The position numbers were made by a program, and so were the translations under genes. The notes beneath the pieces were generated by a model. The model saw only the letters and a list, made by a program, of their open reading frames with translations, was not told the DNA's origin and ran no database searches. Below are positions 26,008-36,154 of a DNA stretch of 64,000 nt, piece after piece (the first letter of the stretch is position 1; the number at the start of each line of letters is the position of its first letter). The stretch comes from Aromatoleum petrolei. GTDB taxonomy: Bacteria; Pseudomonadota; Gammaproteobacteria; Burkholderiales; Rhodocyclaceae. The stretch is taken from the NCBI RefSeq assembly GCF_017894385.1, contig NZ_CP059560.1:3976501-4040500 (forward strand), read 5' to 3'.

Positions 26008-27189
26008 TTGCAGCCAGGCGTCGCAGTGGTTCCTTACTGGCGGCTCTCGGCCTACTACTTTTCCTATTTCGCGTTCGTCGGCGCATTCTCGCCCTATTTC
26101 ACGCTCTACCTGCAGTCCATCGCGCTGTCGGCGACCGACATCGCGCTGCTGATGTCCCTGATGCAGGTCATGCGTGTGCTTGCTCCTGGCATGTGGGGCT
26201 GGCTGGCCGAGCATCTCGGCCGGCGGCTGACGATCATCCGCTTGTCTGCCTGGGCGAGTCTCGTCGGCTTCAGCGTCTTTTTCTTCACGACGCGTTTCGA
26301 AGGCCTGTTCCTGGCGATGGCCCTGATGGCGTTTTTCTGGAGTGCGGCCCTGCCTCTGGTCGAGAGCCTCACGTTCGCCCATCTGGGAGCCCAGGCGGGG
26401 CGTTACGGCAGCATCCGAGTGTGGGGCTCCGTCGGATTCATCGCGGCGGTGCTCGGGCTGGGTTACCTGCTCGATTTTCTGCCGCTGGATTCGGTGTTGT
26501 GGATAACGGCCGCGATCCTCGCAGCGATCGCCTTGAGCGCGGCGGTGTTGCCCGAAGCGGCGAGACCGCTTGCCCACCGGGAAAGCGCGAGCCTGCATGA
26601 GACGCTGCGTCGTCCGGAGGTACGGGCGCTCCTGGTTGCCTGCTTCCTGATGTCGGCCGCGCACGGCGCGTTGTACGTGTTCTATTCGATCTTCCTCGTC
26701 GATCACGGCTACGACAAGTCGGTCGTCGGGTGGATGTGGTCGCTTGGCGTGATCGCGGAGATCGTCGTCTTCATGTTCATGCCACGGGTGCTGCGCCGGC
26801 ATTCGATGCGTGCGGTCCTGATATTCGCGTTTGCCTGCGCGGTCGTGCGTTTCATGGCGATAGGCTGGGGCGTGGGGTCGTTTGCTGTGCTGGTGCTTGC
26901 CCAACTGCTGCATGGAGCGACGTTCGGGGCTTACCATTCGGCGGCGATTGCGGCAGTGAATCAATGGTTCCCAGGCAGGTTGCAGTCTCGTGGGCAGGCC
27001 CTCTACGGCAGTATTTCGTTCGGTGCGGGCGGGATGCTTGGTGGGCTCGTGAGCGGATATACGTGGGAATCCGTGGGGCCGGCGTGGACCTATACTCTGG
27101 GGTCGCTGTTCGCGCTGGCGGGCCTTGCGTGGTTGGTGCTGGGTTGGCGCGGCGAAGCGGAGTCGAAGGCGGAAGGAGGAGTCGGATGA
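26008..27189 (+). CDS. Major facilitator transporter (HcaT/MFS_1-like)
   Basis: The 393-aa protein has about 12 hydrophobic segments. The N-terminal YWRLSAYYFSYFAFVGAFSPYF and GMWGWLAEHLGRR are typical of the MFS group that includes the putative 3-phenylpropionate transporter HcaT. The frame starts with TTG at 26008 (upstream GAGGGCC); a GTG at 26026 is an alternative. The substrate is unknown. Its stop overlaps the start of the protease gene (ATGA), so the two are translated together. Confidence 0.85.
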   Translation: MQPGVAVVPYWRLSAYYFSYFAFVGAFSPYFTLYLQSIALSATDIALLMSLMQVMRVLAPGMWGWLAEHLGRRLTIIRLSAWASLVGFSVFFFTTRFEGLFLAMALMAFFWSAALPLVESLTFAHLGAQAGRYGSIRVWGSVGFIAAVLGLGYLLDFLPLDSVLWITAAILAAIALSAAVLPEAARPLAHRESASLHETLRRPEVRALLVACFLMSAAHGALYVFYSIFLVDHGYDKSVVGWMWSLGVIAEIVVFMFMPRVLRRHSMRAVLIFAFACAVVRFMAIGWGVGSFAVLVLAQLLHGATFGAYHSAAIAAVNQWFPGRLQSRGQALYGSISFGAGGMLGGLVSGYTWESVGPAWTYTLGSLFALAGLAWLVLGWRGEAESKAEGGVG

Positions 27190-28001
27190 CGAGTCGAATT
27201 GCGAAGATGGCCCGGATTGCCATGGCAGCCTGGCTTGTGTCTGCCTGCCAGACGGTGCAGACGACCGGGGGTGGTGCGGTGGGCGTCGATCGCAGCCAGA
27301 CGATGATGGTGTCGGCGGCCGAGGTCGAGCAGGCATCCGGAAAACAATACCAGCAGGTGATCGGCGAGGCGCGCCAGAAGGGCGTGCTTAACCGCGACCC
27401 GGCGCAGCTCGCGCGCGTGCGCGCGATCTCGAACCGCCTTATCCCTCAGACCGTGGCGTTCCGGCGAGATGCTGCGCAATGGCAATGGGAGGTCAATGTG
27501 ATCCGCTCAGATGAGCTCAACGCCTGGTGCATGGCGGGAGGCAAGATGGCGGTCTATTCGGGTCTCATCGACAAGTTGAATCTCACCGATGACGAGCTTG
27601 CCGCGGTGATGGGGCATGAGATCGCGCACGCCCTGCGGGAGCATTCGCGCGAGCAGATTTCCAAGGCAATGGTGACGAGCGTCGGGGCGTCGGTTGCCGG
27701 TGCGATCCTGGGGGTCGGCCAGCTCGGTACGGATCTTATGGGGATGGTCGGCAAAGTGACCTTCGAACTGCCGAATTCGCGCCTGCACGAAACCGAGGCC
27801 GATCGCATCGGCGTCGAGCTTGCGGCGCGCGCAGGCTACGACCCGCGAGCGGCCATCAGCCTCTGGGACAAGATGGGGGCACGCTCGAACGGCGGTCCGC
27901 CGCAGTGGCTCTCGACTCACCCCGGTCACGAAAGCCGGCGCAGGGATCTCGGCGAGTACGCCCAGCGGGTGATGCCGCTCTACGAGCAGGCGCGCCGCTG
28001 A
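27186..28001 (+). CDS. M48-family metalloprotease, predicted lipoprotein
   Basis: The 271-aa product has a signal peptide ending in LVSAC (lipid-modified Cys21) and a zinc peptidase domain with HEIAH at residues 144-148 and the third ligand region [11 protein letters not shown] (Glu202). It belongs to the LoiP/YcaL type of small periplasmic M48 peptidases involved in envelope quality control. GGAGGAGTCGG precedes the ATG. It overlaps the MFS gene stop; the pairing with a transporter is unexplained. Confidence 0.9.
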   Translation: MTSRIAKMARIAMAAWLVSACQTVQTTGGGAVGVDRSQTMMVSAAEVEQASGKQYQQVIGEARQKGVLNRDPAQLARVRAISNRLIPQTVAFRRDAAQWQWEVNVIRSDELNAWCMAGGKMAVYSGLIDKLNLTDDELAAVMGHEIAHALREHSREQISKAMVTSVGASVAGAILGVGQLGTDLMGMVGKVTFELPNSRLHETEADRIGVELAARAGYDPRAAISLWDKMGARSNGGPPQWLSTHPGHESRRRDLGEYAQRVMPLYEQARR

Positions 28002-28080
28002 GCGGCTCGCTGCCTATCCAGTCGGCGACGCGTGTGAAATAATCAAAACCTTTTCCTTGTCTTTCCTCGGGATATATAGG

Positions 28081-29490
28081 ATGGAAGTCCAGACGCTGTA
28101 CGAAAAGTTGTGGTCCAGCCACGTCGTCCATGAAGAGGTCGACGGTACTGCACTGATTTACATCGACCGCCACCTGGTACACGAGGTAACCAGCCCGCAG
28201 GCTTTCGAAGGGCTCAAGCTCGCCGGACGCAAGCCGTGGCGCGTGAGTTCGATCGTCGCGACCGCCGATCACAATACGCCGACCGATCACTGGGAGCGGG
28301 GTATCGTCGATCCGGTCTCGCGCCAACAGGTCGAGACGCTGGACGTCAATATCCGCGAAGTCGGCGCGCTGGCCTATTTCCCGTTCAAGGACGCGCGCCA
28401 GGGCATCGTGCACGTGATTGGACCGGAAAACGGCGTCACGTTGCCCGGCATGACGGTGGTTTGTGGCGACTCCCACACCTCCACGCATGGCGCGTTCGCC
28501 TGTCTGGCGCACGGCATCGGCACGTCCGAGGTCGAGCACGTGATGGCCACGCAATGCCTGCTGCAGAAGAAGTCCAAGACCATGCTCGTGAAGGTCGAGG
28601 GCCAACTCGGGCGCGGGGTGTACGCCAAGGACATCGCCCTTGCCATCATCGGCCGTATCGGCACGGCCGGCGGTACGGGGTACGCGATCGAGTTCGGCGG
28701 CAGCGCGATCCGTGCGCTGACGATGGAAGGGCGCATGACCCTGTGCAACATGGCGATCGAGGCGGGCGCGCGTGCGGGACTGGTCGGTGTCGACGACATC
28801 ACGATCGACTACCTGCGTGACAAGCCCTTCGCGCCCAAGGGCGAACTGTGGGACAAGGCCGCGGCCTATTGGCGCACCCTGAAGTCGGATGAGGGCGCGA
28901 GCTTCGATCGCGTCGTTGAACTCGACGCTGCCGAGATCCTGCCGCAGGTCACCTGGGGGACCTCCCCCGAGATGGTCGAGACAGTGGCCGGCCGCGTGCC
29001 CGATCCGGCGAAGATCGCCGATCCGGTCAAGCGCGAAGGCGTCGAGCGCGCCCTCAAGTACATGGGGCTCGCCCCGAACACGCCGATCAGCGAAATTCCC
29101 GTGGATCAGGTGTTCATCGGTTCGTGCACCAACTCGCGCATCGAAGACCTGCGCGAAGCCGCAGCGGTCGCCAAGGGGCGCAAGAAGGCGGCGAGCGTCA
29201 AACGCGTGCTGGTCGTTCCCGGATCGGGTCTGGTGAAGCGCGAGGCCGAGGTGGAAGGCCTCGACAAGATCTTCATCGACGCCGGCTTCGAGTGGCGCGA
29301 GCCGGGGTGCTCGATGTGTCTCGCGATGAACGCGGACCGTCTCGAGCCCGGCGAGCACTGCGCTTCGACCTCGAACCGCAATTTCGAAGGGCGGCAGGGA
29401 GCGGGCGGACGCACGCATCTCGTCAGTCCCGCGATGGCCGCTGCTGCGGCCGTCACCGGACGCTTCGTGGATGTCCGCGAACTGGCCTGA
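28081..29490 (+). CDS. leuC: 3-isopropylmalate dehydratase, large subunit
   Basis: With LeuD it isomerises 2-isopropylmalate to 3-isopropylmalate in leucine synthesis. The 469-aa protein has the aconitase-type [4Fe-4S] ligands Cys349, Cys410 and Cys413 ([18 protein letters not shown]). I use the ATG at 28081 ([11 protein letters not shown]); the frame is open eight codons earlier. The ribosome-binding signal is weak (TATATAGG). It opens the leuC-leuD-leuB-asd run. No leuA is present and no leader peptide is evident upstream. Confidence 0.97.
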   Translation: MEVQTLYEKLWSSHVVHEEVDGTALIYIDRHLVHEVTSPQAFEGLKLAGRKPWRVSSIVATADHNTPTDHWERGIVDPVSRQQVETLDVNIREVGALAYFPFKDARQGIVHVIGPENGVTLPGMTVVCGDSHTSTHGAFACLAHGIGTSEVEHVMATQCLLQKKSKTMLVKVEGQLGRGVYAKDIALAIIGRIGTAGGTGYAIEFGGSAIRALTMEGRMTLCNMAIEAGARAGLVGVDDITIDYLRDKPFAPKGELWDKAAAYWRTLKSDEGASFDRVVELDAAEILPQVTWGTSPEMVETVAGRVPDPAKIADPVKREGVERALKYMGLAPNTPISEIPVDQVFIGSCTNSRIEDLREAAAVAKGRKKAASVKRVLVVPGSGLVKREAEVEGLDKIFIDAGFEWREPGCSMCLAMNADRLEPGEHCASTSNRNFEGRQGAGGRTHLVSPAMAAAAAVTGRFVDVRELA

Positions 29491-29532
29491 ACGACGCTGG
29501 CGCGACGATGCGCCGACGACCGATATTGACAG

Positions 29533-29549
29533 GGATGGCCGAGCCATCC
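29533..29549 (+). other. Small hairpin between leuC and leuD
   Basis: A perfect 7-bp stem GGATGGC/GCCATCC with a 3-nt loop sits just before the leuD ribosome-binding site. There is no T-tract, so it may affect mRNA stability or leuD translation rather than termination. Confidence 0.4.
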
Positions 29550-29565
29550 AGAGGGTAGTGAGAGA

Positions 29566-30204
29566 ATGAAACCGTTTACCACACTCGACGCGCTGGCCGT
29601 GCCGCTCGATCGTGCGAACGTCGACACCGACGCGATCATCCCCAAGCAGTTCCTGAAGTCGATCAAGCGCAGCGGCTTCGGCCCGAACCTCTTCGACGAA
29701 TGGCGTTACCTCGATCATGGCGAACCGGGGCAGGATTGCAGCGGCCGTCCGCAGAATCCGGAATTCGTGCTGAACGAGGCGCGCTACCAGGGCGCACAGA
29801 TCCTGCTCACCCGTGACAACTTCGGCTGCGGCAGCTCGCGCGAACATGCGCCATGGGCGCTGGAGGATTACGGCTTTCGCGTGCTGATCGGCGCGAGCTT
29901 CGCCGACATCTTCTTTAACAACTGCTTCAAGAACGGCGTGCTGCCCATCGTGTTGCCGGCCGCGCAGGTCGATGAGCTATTCCGTCAATGCGAGGCGACC
30001 GAGGGATATCGCCTGGTCGTCGACCTGGCGGCGCAGACGATCACCCGTCCGAACGGCGCCCGCATCAGCTTCGACGTGGATCCGTTCCGCAAGGAATGCC
30101 TGCTCAACGGCTGGGACGACATCGGCCTGACGCTGCGCCACGCCGACAAGATCCGCGCTTTCGAGGAAAAGCGCCGTGCTGATCACCCCTATTATTTCGC
30201 CTGA
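29566..30204 (+). CDS. leuD: 3-isopropylmalate dehydratase, small subunit
   Basis: The swivelling-domain subunit of isopropylmalate isomerase, 212 aa. It shows [20 protein letters not shown] near the N-terminus and [15 protein letters not shown] in the substrate region. GAGGGTAGTGAGAG precedes the ATG. Same operon as leuC and leuB. Confidence 0.97.
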   Translation: MKPFTTLDALAVPLDRANVDTDAIIPKQFLKSIKRSGFGPNLFDEWRYLDHGEPGQDCSGRPQNPEFVLNEARYQGAQILLTRDNFGCGSSREHAPWALEDYGFRVLIGASFADIFFNNCFKNGVLPIVLPAAQVDELFRQCEATEGYRLVVDLAAQTITRPNGARISFDVDPFRKECLLNGWDDIGLTLRHADKIRAFEEKRRADHPYYFA

Positions 30205-30238
30205 GCAGCGCTGCGAGGGCACCAGGAGAAAACTGCTG

Positions 30239-31291
30239 ATGAAGATTTGCGTTCTGCCGGGCGACGGGATCGGTCCGGAAATCATGGCCGAAGCCGTCCG
30301 CGTGATTCAGGCGCTGGACCTGAAGTTCGAACTCGAAGAGGGCCTGCTGGGCGGCGCCGCGGTCGATGCGACCGGCGACCCGTATCCGGAAGCGACGCGC
30401 AAGCTCGCGCGCGCAGCCGATGCCGTGCTGCTTGGCGCGGTCGGTGGCCCGAAGTGGGACGGCCTGCCGCGCGAACAGCGTCCGGAGCGTGGCCTGCTCG
30501 GCATCCGCAAGGATCTCGGGCTGTTCGCCAACCTGCGTCCGGCGATCCTCTACCCCGAGCTCGCGAACGCCTCCACGCTGAAACCTGAGGTCGTGTCCGG
30601 CCTGGACATCCTGATCGTGCGCGAACTGACCGGTGACATCTATTTCGGCCAGCCGCGCGGCATCGAGAATCGTGACGGCGAGCGCTACGGCTTCAACACG
30701 ATGCACTACACCGAGTCCGAGATCCGTCGCATCGGCCGCGTCGCTTTCGAGGCCGCCCGCAAGCGCAACAAGCGCCTGTGCTCGGTCGACAAGATGAACG
30801 TGCTGGAAACGACGCAGCTGTGGCGCGACGTGATGACCGAGCTTGCCCCCGAATATCCGGATGTCGAGCTCACCCACATGCTGGTCGACAACGCCGCGAT
30901 GCAGCTCGTCCGTGCCCCCAAGCAGTTCGACGTGATGGTGACCGGCAACATGTTCGGGGACATCCTGTCGGATGAGGCCTCGATGCTGACCGGCTCGATC
31001 GGGATGTTGCCGTCGGCCTCGCTCGACGCGAACAACAAGGGCCTCTACGAGCCGTCGCACGGCTCGGCGCCCGACATCGCCGGCAAGGGCGTCGCCAACC
31101 CGCTCGCGACCATCCTTTCGGCGGCGATGATGCTGCGCTATACGTTCAATAATGAGGTCGCCGCTGCCCGCGTCGAGACGGCCGTGAAGAAGGTGCTCGC
31201 TCAGGGGTACCGCACCGGCGACATTTACGAGCCGGGTACGACGAAGGTGGGCACGAAGCAGATGGGCGATGCCGTTCTGGCCGCGCTCTGA
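30239..31291 (+). CDS. leuB: 3-isopropylmalate dehydrogenase
   Basis: This NAD-dependent beta-decarboxylating dehydrogenase makes 2-oxoisocaproate precursor in leucine synthesis. The protein has 350 aa from the ATG at 30239 ([15 protein letters not shown]), with AGGAGAAAA upstream. It has [10 protein letters not shown], a catalytic Lys/Asp region ([14 protein letters not shown]), and the metal/NAD motif [14 protein letters not shown]. The frame is open to 30176, but that extension overlaps the leuD end. Confidence 0.97.
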   Translation: MKICVLPGDGIGPEIMAEAVRVIQALDLKFELEEGLLGGAAVDATGDPYPEATRKLARAADAVLLGAVGGPKWDGLPREQRPERGLLGIRKDLGLFANLRPAILYPELANASTLKPEVVSGLDILIVRELTGDIYFGQPRGIENRDGERYGFNTMHYTESEIRRIGRVAFEAARKRNKRLCSVDKMNVLETTQLWRDVMTELAPEYPDVELTHMLVDNAAMQLVRAPKQFDVMVTGNMFGDILSDEASMLTGSIGMLPSASLDANNKGLYEPSHGSAPDIAGKGVANPLATILSAAMMLRYTFNNEVAAARVETAVKKVLAQGYRTGDIYEPGTTKVGTKQMGDAVLAAL

Positions 31292-31318
31292 GATTTTTGG
31301 CAATTCGAGGTATAGCAA

Positions 31319-32452
31319 ATGAACAAGGTTGGTCTGGTCGGTTGGCGTGGCATGGTCGGTTCCGTGCTGATGCAGCGCATGGTCGAGGAGGGCGACTTCG
31401 CCCACATCGAGCCGGTGTATTTCTCGACGTCCGCGGCGGGTGGCAAGGCGCCTGCCTTCGGTGGCAAGGAAGCGGCGCTGCCGCTGCAGGACGCGTCGAA
31501 CATCGACATGCTCAAGCAGATGGACATCGTGATTACCTGCCAGGGCGGCGACTACACCAAGGCCGTCTATCCGCAGTTGCGCGCAGCGGGCTGGAAGGGG
31601 CACTGGATCGACGCCGCGAGCGCGCTGCGCATGGAAGACAATGCGGTGATCATCCTGGATCCGGTCAACATGAACGTGATCAAGGATTCGCTCGTCAAGG
31701 GCGGTCGTGACTGGATCGGCGGTAACTGCACCGTCTCCCTGATGCTGATGGGCCTCGGCGGCCTCTTCAAGCACGACCTCGTCGAGTGGGTCTCTGCGAT
31801 GACCTACCAGGCCGCTTCCGGCGCTGGCGCACAGAACATGCGCGAGCTGCTCGCCCAGATGGGTGCGCTGCACGACGCCGTGAAGGCGGAGTTGGCCGAT
31901 CCCGCGTCGGCGATCCTCGACATCGACCGCAAAGTCGCTGCGACCATGCGCTCGGCCGATTTTCCGGTGAAAAACTTCCGCGGCGCCGCACTCGCCGGCA
32001 GCCTGATCCCGTGGATCGACGTGCCCGTCGATAACGGACAGTCGAAGGAAGAATGGAAGGGTGGCGCCGAGTGCAACAAGATCCTGGGCCGCCCCGCGTT
32101 CCGCAGCCCGGGCAGCATCCCCATCGATGGCCTGTGCGTGCGCATTGGCGCGATGCGCTGCCACTCGCAGGGGCTCACGATCAAGCTGCGCAAGGACGTG
32201 CCGCTCGATGAGGTCAGCGACATCATCGCAAAGGCAAATGACTGGGTGAAGGTCGTGCCGAACATGCGCGAGATCTCCGAGCGCGAACTGACCCCGGCGG
32301 CCGTCACTGGCACCCTTGCCGTTCCTGTCGGGCGTCTGCACAAGATGGCGATGGGGCCGGAATACCTCGGTGCCTTCACCGTCGGCGACCAGCTGCTGTG
32401 GGGGGCCGCCGAACCCCTGCGTCGCATGCTGCGCATCGTTCTCGATCGTTGA
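31319..32452 (+). CDS. asd: Aspartate-semialdehyde dehydrogenase
   Basis: The enzyme reduces aspartyl phosphate for Lys, Met and Thr synthesis and for diaminopimelate. The 377-aa protein has the NADP motif [11 protein letters not shown] (residues 5-15) and the catalytic Cys137 in GGNCTVSLM. The length and insertions fit the Gram-negative proteobacterial form. GAGGTATAGCAA precedes the ATG. It ends the leuCDB-asd block before a hairpin. Confidence 0.97.
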   Translation: MNKVGLVGWRGMVGSVLMQRMVEEGDFAHIEPVYFSTSAAGGKAPAFGGKEAALPLQDASNIDMLKQMDIVITCQGGDYTKAVYPQLRAAGWKGHWIDAASALRMEDNAVIILDPVNMNVIKDSLVKGGRDWIGGNCTVSLMLMGLGGLFKHDLVEWVSAMTYQAASGAGAQNMRELLAQMGALHDAVKAELADPASAILDIDRKVAATMRSADFPVKNFRGAALAGSLIPWIDVPVDNGQSKEEWKGGAECNKILGRPAFRSPGSIPIDGLCVRIGAMRCHSQGLTIKLRKDVPLDEVSDIIAKANDWVKVVPNMREISERELTPAAVTGTLAVPVGRLHKMAMGPEYLGAFTVGDQLLWGAAEPLRRMLRIVLDR

Positions 32453-32466
32453 TTGTCATGACATGA

Positions 32467-32493
32467 GGAAACGGCGGTCGTCACGCCGTTTCC
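32467..32493 (+). terminator. Probable terminator after asd
   Basis: A 10-bp perfect stem GGAAACGGCG/CGCCGTTTCC with a 7-nt loop is followed by a modestly T-rich stretch (GTTGTCC). It is a weak-tailed terminator. Confidence 0.6.
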
Positions 32494-32556
32494 GTTGTCC
32501 TATGCCTTAGTCCTCAAGGCAGAATGGCGGTTTTCGCGCCGTGGAAAATAGTCTTC

Positions 32557-32572
32557 GCAATTAAAGAATTGC
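32557..32572. repeat. Inverted repeat upstream of fimV
   Basis: GCAATT-AAAG-AATTGC in an AT-rich 100-bp region before fimV. It could be part of an operator or upstream promoter element; no clear -10/-35 pair could be fixed. Confidence 0.3.
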
Positions 32573-32688
32573 TGCCAAGACTTAAACAAAATGTTAGATT
32601 GCCGGGGCATGACGGATGCCCGGCTGCGTCCGCGACGTCCATATTCCACGCAGTTTGGTACCCAGACTAGGGTGCGGATGATAAGACA

Positions 32689-35487
32689 ATGATGAAAACA
32701 TCGATCAAGGCCTCCCTGATCGCGACGGCGATCGCCATGCTCCCCCTTGGCAGCAATGCCGCAGGACTCGGTTCGATCCATGTTTTCAGCGGTATCGGAC
32801 AGCCGCTCAAGGCAGAGGTCGAGCTGAATGCGAGCAATGAGGAACTGCAATCGCTTTCGGCGCGCGTTGCTCCCCCAGAAGCCTTCCGTCAAGCAAGCCT
32901 TCAATATACCGCTGCAATTTCCGGGCTTCGCTTCGCAGTCGAGCGCAGAGGCAGTCGCTCGGTTGTCAAGATCACCAGCGACAGGCCATTCAACGACCCC
33001 TTTGTCGACCTCCTGATCGAGCTGACTTGGGCCTCGGGTCGGCTGATGCGCGAATACACCTTCCTGCTTGACCCCGTGCCTGCGGGGCCTGCGGTACCAG
33101 CCGCAGGGCGCGGGGCGGCTCCGGTTGCTGAAGCGCTTGGGGTTCCTGCCGCGTCGTCGCAACGCAAGGTGCCTGCGACGAGCCTGGCGCCGGCGGCTGC
33201 CCAGGCGGCCGGTGGCGGGCGCCATGAGATCAAGAAGGGCGACACGCTGCACCGGATCGCCGAGGCGAACCGACCCGAGGGCGCCAGCCTCGATCAGATG
33301 CTGATAGCCCTGTTTCGCGAAAACCCCGATGCGTTCGAAGGAAACAACATCAATCGTCTGCGCACCGGCTCGATCGTGACGGTTCCGTCCGATGCACGCG
33401 TTCGCGAGATCGATCCCGTCCAGGCGCGTCGTGAAGTCCAGGCGCAGTCCGCCGATTTTTCCGCCTATCGCAGGAAGCTCGCCGGAGCAGTCGCCGCACG
33501 GCCGGCGGCGCCGGAATCGGCTCCGTCGCGCAGCGACGCAGGTACGATCGTGCCGAAGGTGGATGAGCCGGCGCGGCCGGCTGCGGGCGATCAGGTCAAG
33601 GTTTCCGGCGCACCATCTGAGCAAGGTGCCGCGAAAGGCGCCGACGACGCCCGTCTCGCCCGCCTTCAGGCGCTTGAGGAAGAACTCGTTGCGCGCGACA
33701 AGGCGCTGCAGGAGGCGAACCAGCGAGTCGCCGCCCTGGAGGCCAGTGTCAAACAGATGCAGGAGTTGCTGAGCCTGCGCAGCGAGAGCATGGCGCAGTT
33801 GCAGCAGCAGGCCAGCGCGGCGCCGTCGGCCCCGGCCTCCGCGCCCGCTGAGCCGCCGCAACAGCCGCCGGCCGTCGAGCCGCAGCAGGCTGCGCCGGCC
33901 AAGGAGGAAGCGCCCGCTCCGGTGGCGACTCCCAAGCCGGCACCCGTCCCGGCGCAGGCTCTCGCACCTGAGCCGGTCGAGGAGCCGGGCTTCGTCCAGG
34001 GGCTGCTTGGCGATCCTGCGGTACTTGCCGGAGGCGGGGGGATTCTCGCGCTCCTCCTGGCCTACGCCGGCATCAAGGCGCGTCAGCGTCGCAAGCAGGA
34101 TACGGAGCATGGAGGCGAATCCGTAGCGAGCGAATTCCCTCTGCCGACAAATTCGGTATTCGGGGCAACCGGCGGGCAGAGCGTCAATACGGGCGAGAGC
34201 AGCGTACTGCATACCGATTTCAGCCAGTCCGGACTGTCGGCGATCGACACTGACGAGGGCGTCGATCCTGTCGCCGAAGCAGACGTATACATGGCCTACG
34301 GGCGCGACGCGCAAGCCGAAGAGATCCTTCTCGACGCACTGAAATCCGACGGGTCGAGGATGGCGATCTACGTCAAGCTGCTGGAGATTTACGCCCAACG
34401 CAAGAACCTCAAGGCGTTCGAAAATACTGCGACGGATCTCTACTCGCGGACCGGGGGAGATGGGGGAGATTGGGACAAGGCTGCCGAGATGGGGCGCCGC
34501 CTCGATCCCGATAATCCGCTGTATCGTGCTTCGGCCGGGGGAGGGACTCCGACCACCGGGCTCGTCACCGGCGCATTGGGCGTGGGCGGTCTTGCGAGCG
34601 CGGCTGTAGGGGTTGCCGATTCAGCAGCAGGTCCTGCAGCATCGTTCGCAGCACAAACGCCGGCAGCGCATGGGCCCGTGCTGACCGAGATCCCGGGCGA
34701 TGCAGGCATCGAAGCCTTGCCGGAGGTGGATGCGGGGGCACTCGACTTCGATCTCGATGCCGGACTGGATCTTGGAAGCGCTGACGCGGCAGTAGAAACG
34801 CCGATGCCGCAGCTCGAGGCTGCTCCGTCCATTGAAGCGCCGCACGCAGTCGAGGATGCGCCCTCCTTCGATCTCGATGTCGGCGGAATTGTCGAGCAGG
34901 CGTCCGAGAAGGGGGTGGCCGCAGCCGACCCCGACCCGATGCTCGCCACTGTGATCGGTCAGGGGATGGATTTCGCCGCAGCGGACCAGGCACTCGAATT
35001 CGATCTGGCTCCGGAACTGGATGTCGCGGCGCCGCCGGCAGGTGGCGAGGTTAGCCTCGATCAGACCATGATCTCCCCGGATGGCGCGCCTGCAATGAGC
35101 GGCCCCGCTGTAGCGGAAGATCTGGAAAAAACCTCTTTCGACAGCAGTTTGCTGGATTTCGACTTCAACCTTGATGGCGGAGTGAACCAGCCGTCGGCGA
35201 TTCCTCCTGCGCTCGATCTTACGGGTATTGACCTGAATCTTGAGGCAGCCTCCCTGGCTTCCTCGGACGGAACGGCCGATGATGGCAGCGACGCTGCAGC
35301 GTCGGCTGGCGGTCTCGCTCCCGGTGCGGACGTTATCGAAGAGGTCAACACGAAGCTTGAGCTTGCCCGCGCCTATGAGGAAATGGGTGACACCGAAGGG
35401 GCGCGGGAGCTTATCGAGGAGGTGTTGCGCGAGGGTTCGGCTGAACAGCGGGAGGCAGCTGCGCTTCTGGCTCAGCGACTCGGCTGA
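32689..35487 (+). CDS. fimV: FimV/HubP-family pilus assembly and polar-organisation protein
   Basis: FimV proteins bind peptidoglycan, promote type IV pilus assembly and mark cell poles. The 932-aa protein has a signal peptide (cleavage after SNAA near 25), a conserved N-terminal domain to about 130, and a LysM domain at about 178-235 (HEIKKGDTLHRIAEAN). A coiled coil follows at about 317-367, then a Pro/Ala-rich linker and one membrane span at about 443-462. The cytoplasmic part is long, acidic and low-complexity. The C-terminal FimV domain at about 885-930 (LELARAYEEMGDTEGARELI) completes the normal architecture. Its place before truA/trpF is typical for the group. Confidence 0.95.
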   Translation: MMKTSIKASLIATAIAMLPLGSNAAGLGSIHVFSGIGQPLKAEVELNASNEELQSLSARVAPPEAFRQASLQYTAAISGLRFAVERRGSRSVVKITSDRPFNDPFVDLLIELTWASGRLMREYTFLLDPVPAGPAVPAAGRGAAPVAEALGVPAASSQRKVPATSLAPAAAQAAGGGRHEIKKGDTLHRIAEANRPEGASLDQMLIALFRENPDAFEGNNINRLRTGSIVTVPSDARVREIDPVQARREVQAQSADFSAYRRKLAGAVAARPAAPESAPSRSDAGTIVPKVDEPARPAAGDQVKVSGAPSEQGAAKGADDARLARLQALEEELVARDKALQEANQRVAALEASVKQMQELLSLRSESMAQLQQQASAAPSAPASAPAEPPQQPPAVEPQQAAPAKEEAPAPVATPKPAPVPAQALAPEPVEEPGFVQGLLGDPAVLAGGGGILALLLAYAGIKARQRRKQDTEHGGESVASEFPLPTNSVFGATGGQSVNTGESSVLHTDFSQSGLSAIDTDEGVDPVAEADVYMAYGRDAQAEEILLDALKSDGSRMAIYVKLLEIYAQRKNLKAFENTATDLYSRTGGDGGDWDKAAEMGRRLDPDNPLYRASAGGGTPTTGLVTGALGVGGLASAAVGVADSAAGPAASFAAQTPAAHGPVLTEIPGDAGIEALPEVDAGALDFDLDAGLDLGSADAAVETPMPQLEAAPSIEAPHAVEDAPSFDLDVGGIVEQASEKGVAAADPDPMLATVIGQGMDFAAADQALEFDLAPELDVAAPPAGGEVSLDQTMISPDGAPAMSGPAVAEDLEKTSFDSSLLDFDFNLDGGVNQPSAIPPALDLTGIDLNLEAASLASSDGTADDGSDAAASAGGLAPGADVIEEVNTKLELARAYEEMGDTEGARELIEEVLREGSAEQREAAALLAQRLG

Positions 35488-35548
35488 AGGCCGAATTCGC
35501 GTCGCCGCGAATTTTGTGGGGCCGCCGTAAGGCGGCCTGTTCATTTTT

Positions 35549-36154
35549 ATGCATTCCGGATTTCTGATCGCATTGTGGATGGCGTCTGTCGTCGTCCTGC
35601 AGCTGTTGCCACCGCAGGTTTTGGGGGCGGCGCTCCTGTTGTGTGCGCTTGCTGGCTGGTGGCTTGCCCCGTTGCGCAGCCTCAAGCTGCTGCGACGCGT
35701 GCGCTTCCTGATCCTTGCCATTCTCGTTCTGTTTGCCGGATTCACGCCAGGTGAGGCACTTTTTCCCGGAATTCCTGAGCTCAGTCCGAGCCGCGAAGGG
35801 GTGATATTGGCTGCCGAACACGTGGGGCGATTGATTGGGGTCGTGCTGTGCGTGGCCGTGCTGATGGAGGGGCTTCCTGTCTCGCGTCTGGTTAGCGGAC
35901 TGAACGCGCTGTTGAGCCCATTCGGACGGATAGGGCTCCCCACCCAGCGCCTTGCAGTGCGCCTCATGCTCGTTCTGCACTTTGTCGAGTCGGGGCGGCC
36001 CTCCGAGTGGCGCGAGTGGCTGACCAACGATGGTTCCGATGATGACGGTACCGAGAAAATCGTGTTGGCACGTGAACGATTGACGCGGCGGGAATGGACA
36101 CTCCTGCTCGCGATCCTCGTCGTGGCAGTGCTGTGGTTCGGAGTCGCACGATGA
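35549..36154 (+). CDS. Polytopic membrane protein resembling CbiQ/EcfT transporter subunits
   Basis: The 201-aa protein has about five hydrophobic segments. The stretch LIGVVLCVAVLMEG and the following helix with GLNALLSPFGRIGLPTQRLA recall the T component of energy-coupling-factor transporters, including the central region that contacts the ATPases. No ATPase or substrate-binding partner gene is adjacent, so it would be an orphan T-like protein. Its stop overlaps the truA start (ATGA). I am unsure of the family; a plain conserved membrane protein is the alternative. Confidence 0.6.
   Translation: MHSGFLIALWMASVVVLQLLPPQVLGAALLLCALAGWWLAPLRSLKLLRRVRFLILAILVLFAGFTPGEALFPGIPELSPSREGVILAAEHVGRLIGVVLCVAVLMEGLPVSRLVSGLNALLSPFGRIGLPTQRLAVRLMLVLHFVESGRPSEWREWLTNDGSDDDGTEKIVLARERLTRREWTLLLAILVVAVLWFGVAR

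Noticed and set aside
24832..27336. 834-codon minus-strand frame opposite aroC and the MFS gene
   Set aside because: Arg/His/Gln-rich low-information translation typical of antisense frames; it spans two well-supported genes.
27856..32341. Long minus-strand frames opposite leuCDB and asd (663 and 745 codons)
   Set aside because: Antisense shadows produced by codon bias of the real genes.
32689..35487. fimV acidic low-complexity region as a surface adhesin or repeat protein
   Set aside because: LysM, single membrane span and C-terminal FimV domain define the protein; the acidic linker is normal for the family.
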